In this document: piece by piece, positions 57,036-64,000 of the stretch
How positions within the stretch are numbered: position 1 is the first letter of the stretch
Layout of the letters: each line of letters opens with the position of its first letter
Assembly (NCBI GenBank): GCA_034399355.1
Contig: JAXMMT010000042.1
Coordinates: 8,462-72,461 of the forward strand
DNA: 64,000 nucleotides
Direction of reading: 5' to 3'
Source: UBA2279 sp034399355
GTDB taxonomy: Bacteria > Actinomycetota > Coriobacteriia > Anaerosomatales > Anaerosomataceae
Translations under genes and position numbers: made by a program
Notes under the pieces: generated by a model
What the model was told of the DNA's origin: nothing
Databases searched by the model: none
The model's input: only the letters and a program-made list of their open reading frames with translations

Positions 57036-58436
57036 ATGCGGCGCACGAAGATCATTGCCACGATCGGTCCGGCTACGGACTCACCTGAGGTGCTTGGTGC
57101 CCTTGTCGAGGCGGGCATGGACGTTGCCAGGCTGAACGCATCGCACAGCTCGCGGGTTGACCTCGAGCGTAGGCTGACCGCAGTGCGTGCCGCCGCGGAG
57201 GCCGCTGGCCGCCAGGTCGCCGTCATGCTCGATCTCGGCGGCCCCAAGCTGCGCCTGGGCGAGATGGTGCCCGATGTGCAGCTCGAAGTCGGGGATTCGT
57301 TCGATATCGTGAGTGGCGAGTGCGTCGGTAACGCGGCCGAGGCGTGTGTCACCTACGCGGGACTCTCGAGCGACGTTGCGCCCGGGAGCCGCGTCCTCAT
57401 CGACGACGGTCGCGTCCAGCTCGTCGTCAACGACGTGGAGCCGGGTCGAGTGCACACCACGGTGGAGACCGGGGGCGGCATCAGCAGCCACAAAGGGCTC
57501 AATATTCCCGGTGTCCGCCTCGGTGTCGACGCTATCACGCCCGACGACGAGGACGATCTGGCGTGGGCGCTTGATGCGGGCATCGACCTTGTGGCGCAGT
57601 CCTTCGTGCGCAGTGCCGATGATGTGCGTCGCCTTCGCGACCTCATGGGCGCGCGCGCGTTGCCGATCGTCGCCAAGATCGAGAAGCACGAAGCGGTCGC
57701 GGACCTTGAGGATATAGTCGCCGCTGCCGACGCGATCATGGTAGCGCGCGGTGATCTCGGCGTGGAGACATCACCTGAAGCAGTCCCTGTCATCCAGCGG
57801 CGCATCATCGACGCTTGCCTGGCTGCCGGCAAGCCGGTCATCATCGCCACGCAAATGCTTGAGTCGATGACAGCGGCACCACGGCCGACCCGGGCGGAGG
57901 CCTCTGACGTGGCGAACGCGGTCTTTGATGGCGTGGACGCACTCATGCTCTCGGCCGAGACCGCAGTTGGAGCGTACCCCGTCGTGGCGCTCTCGACCAT
58001 GGCGCGAATCGCGCTTACCGCCGAGGGAGATGCCGATCACACCGGCTGGTCCACGCCGGTGAACAGGGGAGGGCGGGATGTGACCGGAGCCGTTAGCGCT
58101 GCCGTCTGCGAGCTCGCCCACGACCTCGATATCACCGCGATCGTCACCGCCACGCAGTCGGGTGCCACGGCCCGCGCAGTGGCCTCACGCCGGCCGGCAG
58201 TCCCTATCGTCGCGATGACTCCAGACCCTGCAGTGGCACGAAGGCTGGCGATGGTGTGGGGTGTCATTCCCGTCCTCGTTCAGCGGCACGAGACCATCGA
58301 TCAGATGCTTGAGCGCGCGGTGGAGGAGGCGCGTTCAGCGGGCGTCGCAGGACCGGGTGATCTTGTCGCGCTCACGGCCGGCGTTGCGGTGAACATGCCC
58401 GGTTCGACGAATCTTGTCCAGGTGCGCACTGCGTAA
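57036..58436 (+). CDS. pyk: Pyruvate kinase
   Basis: Makes pyruvate and ATP from phosphoenolpyruvate. The 466-residue protein has RRTKIIATIGPA at the N terminus, the active-site stretch VAKIEKHEAV and MVARGDLGVE, and the LSAETAVGAYP motif. GAAGGAGG lies just before the ATG. A complete C-terminal domain is present, so allosteric control is possible. Confidence 0.96.
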   Translation: MRRTKIIATIGPATDSPEVLGALVEAGMDVARLNASHSSRVDLERRLTAVRAAAEAAGRQVAVMLDLGGPKLRLGEMVPDVQLEVGDSFDIVSGECVGNAAEACVTYAGLSSDVAPGSRVLIDDGRVQLVVNDVEPGRVHTTVETGGGISSHKGLNIPGVRLGVDAITPDDEDDLAWALDAGIDLVAQSFVRSADDVRRLRDLMGARALPIVAKIEKHEAVADLEDIVAAADAIMVARGDLGVETSPEAVPVIQRRIIDACLAAGKPVIIATQMLESMTAAPRPTRAEASDVANAVFDGVDALMLSAETAVGAYPVVALSTMARIALTAEGDADHTGWSTPVNRGGRDVTGAVSAAVCELAHDLDITAIVTATQSGATARAVASRRPAVPIVAMTPDPAVARRLAMVWGVIPVLVQRHETIDQMLERAVEEARSAGVAGPGDLVALTAGVAVNMPGSTNLVQVRTA

Positions 58437-58505
58437 CAGCGGCTGATCCGGTGTGACTATCTAAGGCTCAAGGGGAGCTGAAGGGTTTTCTTTGTCTTTT
58501 GACGG

Positions 58506-58514
58506 TGTTAGAAT
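58506..58514 (+). promoter_or_regulatory. Putative extended -10 promoter of the ftsB-ppx block
   Basis: TGTTAGAAT contains an extended -10 TG and the -10 hexamer TAGAAT (5 of 6). No good -35 lies at 17 bases, which fits an extended -10 promoter. It is 59 bases upstream of the FtsB-like gene, after the end of pyk. Confidence 0.4.
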
Positions 58515-58572
58515 CGCCGAGGAGGCCTCTGGCCTCGTGCGCGTAGTATCGCTGGCCCTCACGTAGTACCGG

Positions 58573-59106
58573 ATGACACCCATGAGCGCTGCACGTCGAA
58601 CGCAGAACGGGGCATCAGCGAACGCTCGGCGTACCTCTTCAGCGAAGAAGAGGTCGTCTCGGGCGTCTTCGAGTGACACTCTGTCTACCGTGCGCAAGTC
58701 GTCATCGAAGCGTGTTACGCGGCGGCGCAGCAGACGTATGACCCTCGCGTTCCTCATCTCGCTCGGCATCTTCATCGCCGCGACGTGGACGCTCTATCCT
58801 GTGCTCCGTCTGCAATACCAGCAGCAGCGCGAAGTCGCGTCGCTGGAAACCGAACTCGCGGGACTCAAGGCACGCAACACCGAGCTGTCCGCGCAGGTAG
58901 ACCGGCTGAAGACGCCGGAGGGCGTCGAGGAGGTCGCCCGGCAGAGTCTCGGCTTGGTGAAAGACGGCGAGCATGCCTACGTCGTCACAGGCAAGAAGAA
59001 CCCCGATCTCGATCCTGAAGCGGTCGACGCGCGGACGCGCAGCTCCGAGGAAGAGCGGGTGCCGCTCTGGATGAAGGTGCTCGACGCGGTCTTCGGCGTC
59101 CGATGA
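58573..59106 (+). CDS. FtsB/DivIC-type septum formation initiator
   Basis: A 177-residue divisome protein. A long basic Ser/Arg-rich cytoplasmic N terminus (about 1-56) precedes one transmembrane helix (about 57-76), a coiled coil (about 80-115) and the LKTPEGVEEVARQSLGLVKDGE region typical of FtsB/DivIC (key part VARQSLGLVK). The start could be 58582. It overlaps the DUF501 gene by 4 bases. Confidence 0.85.
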   Translation: MTPMSAARRTQNGASANARRTSSAKKRSSRASSSDTLSTVRKSSSKRVTRRRSRRMTLAFLISLGIFIAATWTLYPVLRLQYQQQREVASLETELAGLKARNTELSAQVDRLKTPEGVEEVARQSLGLVKDGEHAYVVTGKKNPDLDPEAVDARTRSSEEERVPLWMKVLDAVFGVR

Positions 59107-59594
59107 ATGTCGACAGTGAGACTGTGTGGTATCAGCTCGGGCGCGAGCCGCGCGGTGCGTGGCGGCCGGTCGTGCGGTGCCGCCATGGTGCGCCAATCGT
59201 GATCGTGACGCCCTCGGCGCTGGAGGACGGCGAGCCATTCCCCACACTCTACTGGCTTACATGCCCGACGCTGTGTAAGCATGTTTCGGTGCTGGAGTCC
59301 GAGGGCGCGACAGATGCTTGGACTTCCCGCTTCGCTGACGATCCCGGGCTCTCGGAGCGTATGTGCGCTGCCGACGAGGCCTACCGGCGACTGCGCCAGG
59401 CGGAGTCCGCAGACGCGGATCAGTGTTGGACAGTCGGTATCGCCGGCCAACAGGATCCACTCATGACGAAGTGCATCCACGCGCATACCGCCGCAAACCT
59501 TGCCGGCATCGACGATCCGATCGGCCAGGCGGTGCTCGCGGACCTTGAATGGCAATGTGATGACGCTCGTTGCGTGAAGGGGGGCGCCGTCTGA
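59103..59594 (+). CDS. DUF501 protein
   Basis: A 163-residue soluble protein of the DUF501 family, found in Actinobacteria between ftsB and ppx as here. Conserved parts include YQLGREPRG, FPTLYWLTCP and the Cys/His positions in MTKCIHAH. The biochemical function is unknown. The start overlaps the FtsB-like stop (ATGA). Confidence 0.87.
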   Translation: MNVDSETVWYQLGREPRGAWRPVVRCRHGAPIVIVTPSALEDGEPFPTLYWLTCPTLCKHVSVLESEGATDAWTSRFADDPGLSERMCAADEAYRRLRQAESADADQCWTVGIAGQQDPLMTKCIHAHTAANLAGIDDPIGQAVLADLEWQCDDARCVKGGAV

Positions 59595-60556
59595 TGCCGA
59601 CACGAGAGCGGCTGGCGGCCATCGACATCGGGACCGTCACGACCCGTCTTCTCGTGGCGGACGTGGACGACAGCGTCGTACGCGAGGTCGTGCGGCGGCA
59701 GGCTATCACGCACCTTGGCGAGGGGTTGACCGACACAGGGACGCTGTCGCCGGATGCGATAGAACGTGTTGCCAGGACGGTCGGCATCTTCAATGACACG
59801 GCGCTCGACCTTGGCGCGAATCGCGTCGTCGCGTATGCGACATCGGCAGCACGGGACGCCTCCAATGGCGACGCGCTCCTCGACGCGTGTGAGGCGCGAG
59901 GCATTCGGCCGCGCATCATCGCTGGCGAGCGCGAGGCGGCGCTCTCCTTCGTAGGCGCGACCTATGACATCGACGGCAAGAATGTGCTCGTCACTGACGT
60001 GGGCGGCGGCTCCACCGAACTCGTTTTGGGGAGCGTTACCATTGAAGAGGAGGCCGGTCGCCAGGCGACCGTTACCTTCGCGCGCTCCATCGATGTGGGT
60101 TCCCGACGCGTGACGGAGCTCTTCTTGCGCAGCGATCCGCCGACCCGTAGCGAGGTCGCGGAGGCTTCGGCGTGGGTGGCCGAGCAGCTGCGCCCGTACT
60201 TCGGCCAACTTCGCGCGCGACCGAGCGTGATGGTGTCGGTGGCGGGGACTGCGACTACTCTGGCCGCCATCGATCTGGCGCTTGACCCCTACGATCCGCT
60301 GCGTATTCACGGCTACCGGCTACTCGGCGGCAGACTTGCGGAGATTCGTGCGGAGCTCTCGGCCATGGCGCTGGAGCGCCGACGTCTGCTTCCCGGTCTT
60401 GATCCGGCACGTGCCGGCGTCATCGTAGGTGGGGCGATCGTGCTCGAGACCGTGCTTGCCATGGCCGGCGTTGATTCGACGCTTGTGAGCGAGCACGATA
60501 TCCTCTACGGCATAATGCTTGGCCTGTATCGCGGCGGGGGAGAGGCTACCGCGTAG
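59594..60556 (+). CDS. ppx: Exopolyphosphatase / pppGpp phosphatase (Ppx/GppA)
   Basis: A 320-residue ASKHA-fold phosphatase with AAIDIGTVTTRLLVAD at the phosphate-1 loop (key part IDIGTVTTRL), the catalytic region AGEREAALSF and VTDVGGGSTEL. It lacks the extra C-terminal domain of long Ppx, so polyphosphate versus pppGpp preference is open. ATG 59594 overlaps the DUF501 stop (TGATG). Confidence 0.92.
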   Translation: MPTRERLAAIDIGTVTTRLLVADVDDSVVREVVRRQAITHLGEGLTDTGTLSPDAIERVARTVGIFNDTALDLGANRVVAYATSAARDASNGDALLDACEARGIRPRIIAGEREAALSFVGATYDIDGKNVLVTDVGGGSTELVLGSVTIEEEAGRQATVTFARSIDVGSRRVTELFLRSDPPTRSEVAEASAWVAEQLRPYFGQLRARPSVMVSVAGTATTLAAIDLALDPYDPLRIHGYRLLGGRLAEIRAELSAMALERRRLLPGLDPARAGVIVGGAIVLETVLAMAGVDSTLVSEHDILYGIMLGLYRGGGEATA

Positions 60557-60566
60557 CAGCAGATTT

Positions 60567-60653
60567 GGCGGTGTATCCGAATTGGTACAGGAGGAGGACT
60601 TAAAATCCTCTGGCCCTCGGGCCGTGTGGGTTCGACTCCCACCACCGCTACCA
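60567..60653 (+). tRNA. tRNA-Leu (anticodon UAA)
   Basis: A class II tRNA: 7-bp acceptor (GGCGGTG with CACCGCT, G.U at the end), D arm, anticodon stem GAGGA/TCCTC with loop CTTAAAA giving anticodon TAA at 60601-60603, long variable arm GGCCC/GGGCC-type, and T arm GTGGG-TTCGACT-CCCAC. CCA is encoded at 60651-60653. The position after ppx is typical of Actinobacteria. Confidence 0.95.
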
Positions 60654-60799
60654 GCGAAAACGACGCGTCGGTCACGAGAGGCACGGTATCGCGACCACAT
60701 GCGCGTCTGCCATACTGTGAACGGCAACGTGCTACCTGGAACTGGTAATCTAGGTTCAGGTGAAGGACGGGATACCCGATAGATGATCGGAGCTTCGAT

Positions 60800-62152
60800 A
60801 TGAGGCAACGTCACGAGGCACAACATTATCTTCTCGAGTCATGGCTCGAGTTCAACGACGTGATCAGGGAGCATCCGGAGATTCGTCGGCTGTTCTTCGA
60901 CCCCGTGACCGGGCTTCCTACCACACCGCTGCTTTTCCCTCGCATCGAGGCGCTGCTCGAGGAGCGCGGCGAGATATCGCTGCTGTGCCTCAACATCGTC
61001 AAATACTCAAAGATCGAGGAGATCTACGGCTGGAAGGTCTTCGACGACGTGATGCGGCAGGCGGCCGCGGCGCTTGAGCAGATTACCGGCAGCGAGCTGC
61101 GTGATAGCGATATCGTGGCCGAGCTCATGGTCTCGGGCAACGCTTTCGTCGTCCTGCTCTCGCCGCCGCGCACCAGCGATCGCATGGTGCATGAGCATCT
61201 CGTCTCGCTCGCGCGTCGCGTCGAGGGCCGCATCTGCGAGGCGTTGAGCGTGTCTCTCGAACCTGCGATGTTCCGCAAGTTCGGCTGCTACGTGGGTGCA
61301 GCGACGGTTCGCCATGAGGCCGGTATGCGACTGGAGCGTATCGTCCACGACGCGCTCGACCAGGCGCTCGACCAGGCGGACTCGCGCGAGGCGATGGATG
61401 CCGAGGAACGCCGCGCACGCTTGCGTGACATCATCGACGCTGAAAACGTCCGCACCTTCGTGCACCCGGTCATGCACCTGCCCGACCGCACCGTCATCGG
61501 CTATGAGGCCCTGACACGCGGTCCCGAGGGTAGCGAGTTCGAGCATCCCGACAAGCTCTTCAAGGTCGCCTACGATGCAGACCTCGTTCTGAAGCTCGAG
61601 CGGCTGTGCCGCCGCAAGGCACTTGAGGTTGCGCGAAGCATGCCCGCCGGTCGGCTGATGTTCATCAACATCGAGTCAGGGGCAGTAGCCGACCCCGAGT
61701 TGCGCGACGTCACGTTCTCCTCGCTGCTCAAGCAGTCCGATCTCTCTCCCAAGAGCATCGTCTTCGAGATCACCGAGCGCGCTGCGATAACCGACTTCGC
61801 CACGTTCCGCTCCACGCTCGAGTACCTGCGGATGCTCGGTTTCGCGGTTGCGGTCGACGATGCGGGCGCCGGCTACGGATCGCTCCAGTGTCTGGCCGAG
61901 GTGAAGCCGGAGTGGCTCAAAATCGATATATCGCTCACACGAGGGGTGGAGACCGACGAGGTACGTCAGCAGCTCATCACGAGCCTGGTGACCTTCGCTG
62001 AGCGCGTGGACGTGAAGCTCATTGCCGAAGGCATCGAGACGGCAGAACAGCTCGCGACGCTGGAAGCGCTCGGCGTCATCTACGGCCAGGGCTTCTACTT
62101 CACCGTGCCGGTTGTGCCGTTTCCCGCCGATGAGGACGTGCGTGGCGGGTAG
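60800..62152 (+). CDS. c-di-GMP phosphodiesterase (EAL) with degenerate GGDEF-like domain
   Basis: A 450-residue cytoplasmic protein. The N-terminal domain (about 34-200) begins FDPVTGLP like a GGDEF domain but has SGNAF (112-116) at the signature. The EAL domain (about 205-440) keeps all catalytic positions: Glu236 (YEAL), Asn290, Glu323, Asp353/Asp354, Lys374, Glu410 and Gln430. It should therefore hydrolyse c-di-GMP, with the first domain possibly regulatory. No transmembrane or PAS segment is seen. Confidence 0.88.
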   Translation: MRQRHEAQHYLLESWLEFNDVIREHPEIRRLFFDPVTGLPTTPLLFPRIEALLEERGEISLLCLNIVKYSKIEEIYGWKVFDDVMRQAAAALEQITGSELRDSDIVAELMVSGNAFVVLLSPPRTSDRMVHEHLVSLARRVEGRICEALSVSLEPAMFRKFGCYVGAATVRHEAGMRLERIVHDALDQALDQADSREAMDAEERRARLRDIIDAENVRTFVHPVMHLPDRTVIGYEALTRGPEGSEFEHPDKLFKVAYDADLVLKLERLCRRKALEVARSMPAGRLMFINIESGAVADPELRDVTFSSLLKQSDLSPKSIVFEITERAAITDFATFRSTLEYLRMLGFAVAVDDAGAGYGSLQCLAEVKPEWLKIDISLTRGVETDEVRQQLITSLVTFAERVDVKLIAEGIETAEQLATLEALGVIYGQGFYFTVPVVPFPADEDVRGG

Positions 62153-62171
62153 CGCACACTCGTTCCGGTAG

Positions 62172-62180
62172 TGGCATAAT
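62172..62180 (+). promoter_or_regulatory. Putative extended -10 promoter for selDA
   Basis: TGGCATAAT gives an extended -10 TG and CATAAT (5 of 6). No -35 element is evident. It lies 68 bases before selD, downstream of the EAL gene. Confidence 0.3.
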
Positions 62181-62247
62181 CAATCCTGTAACGTAACATC
62201 AAGTGTCGTTATCGTTGTGCCATGCGCTCCGACTGCTGGGAGGCCAG

Positions 62248-63285
62248 ATGGGCGACCTGGGTGAGATCAAGCTCACACAGCTCTCCACGAAAGCGGGTTG
62301 AGCCGCCAAATGGGGTCCGGGTGACCTGGCGGCCATACTCGAACATCTCGCACCGGGCGAGTCGGAAGACCTGATGGCGGGCTTCGAGACCTCGGACGAC
62401 GCCGCCGTCTATCGCCTCGGTGACCAGGCCGTGCTGCTCACGGTCGACTTCTTCACGCCGATGGTCGACGACCCGTACGACTTCGGCCGCATCAGCGCGG
62501 CAAACTCGCTCTCGGACATCTACGCGATGGGCGGGCGCGTGCTCACCGCGATGAACCTGCTCGCGATGCCGTGCTCGCTGCCGCCCGAGGTGACCGCGAA
62601 CGTGCTGCGCGGCGGCGCCGACAAGGTGCGCGAGGCAGGCGGCGTGATCGTCGGCGGGCACACGATCGACGACAAAGAGCCTAAGTACGGCCTCTCGGTC
62701 ATGGGTGTCTGCAGCCCCGACAAGGTTGTGCGCAACGTAGGCGCGCGCGAGGGCGACGTGCTTGTGATGACGAAGCGCATCGGCGTAGGCATTCTCAACA
62801 CCGCACTCAAGGAGGGGCTGGAAACAGAGGAGTCGCTCGCGAGCGTCATCGAGTCGATGGCGCACCTCAACAAGGCCGCTTCCGAGGCGATGGTGGAGAT
62901 CGGCGTCCACGCGGGCACCGATATCACCGGCTTCGGGCTTCTCGGCCATATGCACGAGATGGCGCTTGGCAGCGGTCTTTGTGCCGAGATAGACCTCTCC
63001 GGCGTGCCCGTGTGGCCGGGCGTGCTGGAATACGCCGCGCAGATGGTGCGCCCCGGGCGGACGGTAGATGTGATCCGCTTCCTCGACGAGTTCGTGACGT
63101 GGGGGCATGCCGGCGCGGACTGGAAGGGCGTACTGGCCGACCCGCAGACGAGTGGCGGGCTGCTCATGGCTGTCTCGCCCACGCGGGCCGCCGACCTGCT
63201 CGTCGCACTCGAGGAGCGTGGCGAGGAAGGCTGCATCGTGGGACGAATGACCGACGGCGAGCCGGGGGGGCTCATCGTCAGATGA
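62248..63285 (+). CDS. selD: Selenophosphate synthase, selenocysteine-containing
   Basis: Makes selenophosphate from selenide and ATP for selenocysteine and selenouridine synthesis. The 345-residue frame contains an in-frame TGA at 62299-62301 (residue 18) in the context KAG-U-AAK, exactly where other SelD proteins have the catalytic Cys or Sec, followed by the conserved Lys three residues later. Reading starts at ATG 62248 after GGGAGG; downstream of the TGA the sequence is ordinary SelD (ETSDDAAVY, GHTIDDKEPKYGLSVMG (part), TDITGFGLLGH, ADPQTSGGLL). A hairpin follows the TGA. The second Cys of the E. coli CGCK motif is Ala here. Confidence 0.93.
62302..62333 (+). promoter_or_regulatory. Bacterial SECIS element in selD
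   Basis: Immediately after the UGA, GCCGCC (62302-62307) pairs with GGCGGC (62328-62333), and an upper stem GGTC (62314-62317) pairs with GACC (62323-62326) around a CGGGT loop. The distance from UGA to the apical loop is about 16 bases, as in known bacterial SECIS hairpins bound by SelB. Lower-stem plus internal-bulge plus short-apical-stem geometry fits. Confidence 0.75.
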
Positions 63286-63330
63286 CGAACGCGCGGTGCC
63301 GTCAGGCGCGTGCTGGGCTAGAATAGCCGC

Positions 63331-64000
63331 ATGGACACTCAAGAGCTTCTCCGCGCATTGCCGAAAGTCGACCGCCTACTCGAGCGCGAGGACGTCGCCG
63401 CTTTGGTATCGGCCCACCCTCGACCGCTTTTGCTCGACGCGCTGCGCGACGCCATCGAGGAGACGCGCGAGGGCATCCGTCACGGACAGGTCGACAGCGT
63501 CTCGGAAGACGACGTCGTCATGCGCGCCACGGCCCTTCTCGCTCGCTCCTTGAAGCGCTCCTTGCACCGCGTCATCAACGCGACAGGCATCGTCGTGCAC
63601 ACCAACCTCGGCCGCTCGCCTCTGGCCGAGGCGGCTGTGGACGCAGCGGCTGAGGTCGCGCGCGGCTACTCTACGCTCGAGTACGACGTCGAGAGTGGGG
63701 AGCGTGGCTCGCGTCATGCGCACGTCGAGGAGCTGCTCAAGCGCTTGACCGGCGCTGAGGCCGCGATGGCGGTCAACAACAACGCCGCCGCCGTGCTGCT
63801 CGGCATCGCGGGACTTGCGCGCGGGAAAGAAGCGATCGTCTCGCGCGGACAGCTCGTCGAGATCGGCGGGAGCTTCCGCATCCCCGACATCATGCGCGAG
63901 AGCGGCGCGAAGATGGTCGAGATCGGCACCACCAACAAGACGCACTTGAGCGACTACGAGAGCGCGCTCACCCCCCAGACGGGGCTGCTGCTCAAGGTCC
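63331..64000 (+). CDS. selA: Selenocysteine synthase SelA (3' end outside window)
   Basis: Converts seryl-tRNA(Sec) to selenocysteyl-tRNA(Sec) with selenophosphate. The visible 223 residues cover the N-terminal domain and the start of the PLP fold: RVINATGIVVHTNLGRSPL, the NNNAAAVLL segment and GGSFRIPDIM. The PLP lysine lies beyond the window end. It is 45 bases downstream of selD in the same direction and presumably precedes selB. Confidence 0.95.
   Translation, partial: MDTQELLRALPKVDRLLEREDVAALVSAHPRPLLLDALRDAIEETREGIRHGQVDSVSEDDVVMRATALLARSLKRSLHRVINATGIVVHTNLGRSPLAEAAVDAAAEVARGYSTLEYDVESGERGSRHAHVEELLKRLTGAEAAMAVNNNAAAVLLGIAGLARGKEAIVSRGQLVEIGGSFRIPDIMRESGAKMVEIGTTNKTHLSDYESALTPQTGLLLKV

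Noticed and set aside
62248..62373. selD as a frameshifted pseudogene starting late at 62374
   Set aside because: The frame is continuous apart from one TGA, the TGA is at the catalytic position, a SECIS-like hairpin follows and selA is adjacent.

Overview
This is 64 kb of high-GC chromosome with tightly packed, mostly co-directional housekeeping genes. I see no phage, insertion sequence or CRISPR array. The gene order dnaK-grpE-dnaJ-hspR-clpB with an HspR-type operator, and the run eno / FtsB-like / DUF501 / ppx / tRNA-Leu, both point to Actinobacteria. Hydrogenase maturation genes (hypF, hypC, hypD, hypE), a sensory [FeFe]-hydrogenase-like protein, an AmmeMemoRadiSam-type radical SAM enzyme, a 2x[4Fe-4S] ferredoxin and a selenoprotein-synthesis locus (selD-selA) suggest an anaerobe. 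A Coriobacteriia-related lineage is my best guess; this is inferred from gene content, not from a database search.

Layout. 1-2.2 kb: lysC (5' end missing) and asd. 2.3-5.1 kb: an OmpR-type two-component pair and a QueT-like transporter. 5.1-7.9 kb: an H-cluster/FeS/degenerate GGDEF fusion and the radical SAM enzyme. 8.0-10.9 kb: a translationally coupled trio (glycosyltransferase, TauE/SafE permease, GNAT). 10.9-16.4 kb: LytS/LytTR pair, phosphodiesterase, UspA, and a DUF485 plus acetate-type Na+/solute symporter pair. 16.5-29.3 kb, minus strand: pgi, a DMT transporter, hypFCDE, a zinc-ribbon/HEPN-like protein, trxA, trxB, a PIN-TM-TPR fusion and a secreted DUF6049-like protein. 29.4-33.5 kb: lon, a sortase remnant, a sugar epimerase and a degenerate UDG-like protein. 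33.5-40.7 kb: ferredoxin (minus) and the HspR-controlled chaperone operon. 40.9-47.7 kb: zinc-ribbon membrane protein, TrkH with an overlooked 42-residue membrane peptide, threonine aldolase, NYN protein, DUF554, nth. 47.8-56.8 kb: a structured leader with a C39-like secreted protein, a lipoprotein, mfd, a PrsA-like foldase, MazG and eno. 57.0-62.2 kb: pyk, the FtsB/DUF501/ppx block, tRNA-Leu(UAA) and an EAL phosphodiesterase. 62.2 kb to the end: selD, with an in-frame UGA read as selenocysteine, and the start of selA.

Functional links. The protein-quality-control set (Lon, DnaK system, ClpB) is gathered in one 11 kb stretch. The sel genes and hyp genes supply cofactors for selenoenzymes and NiFe hydrogenases that must lie outside the window. 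The LytS/LytTR pair next to an acetate-type symporter resembles known carboxylate-sensing arrangements. Cyclic-di-GMP signalling is represented by one EAL enzyme that looks active and two degenerate GGDEF-like domains. The most notable individual items are the selenocysteine-containing SelD with its SECIS-like hairpin, the redox/H2-sensor-like fusion, the multi-hairpin leader before the C39-like gene and the tiny membrane protein coupled to TrkH.
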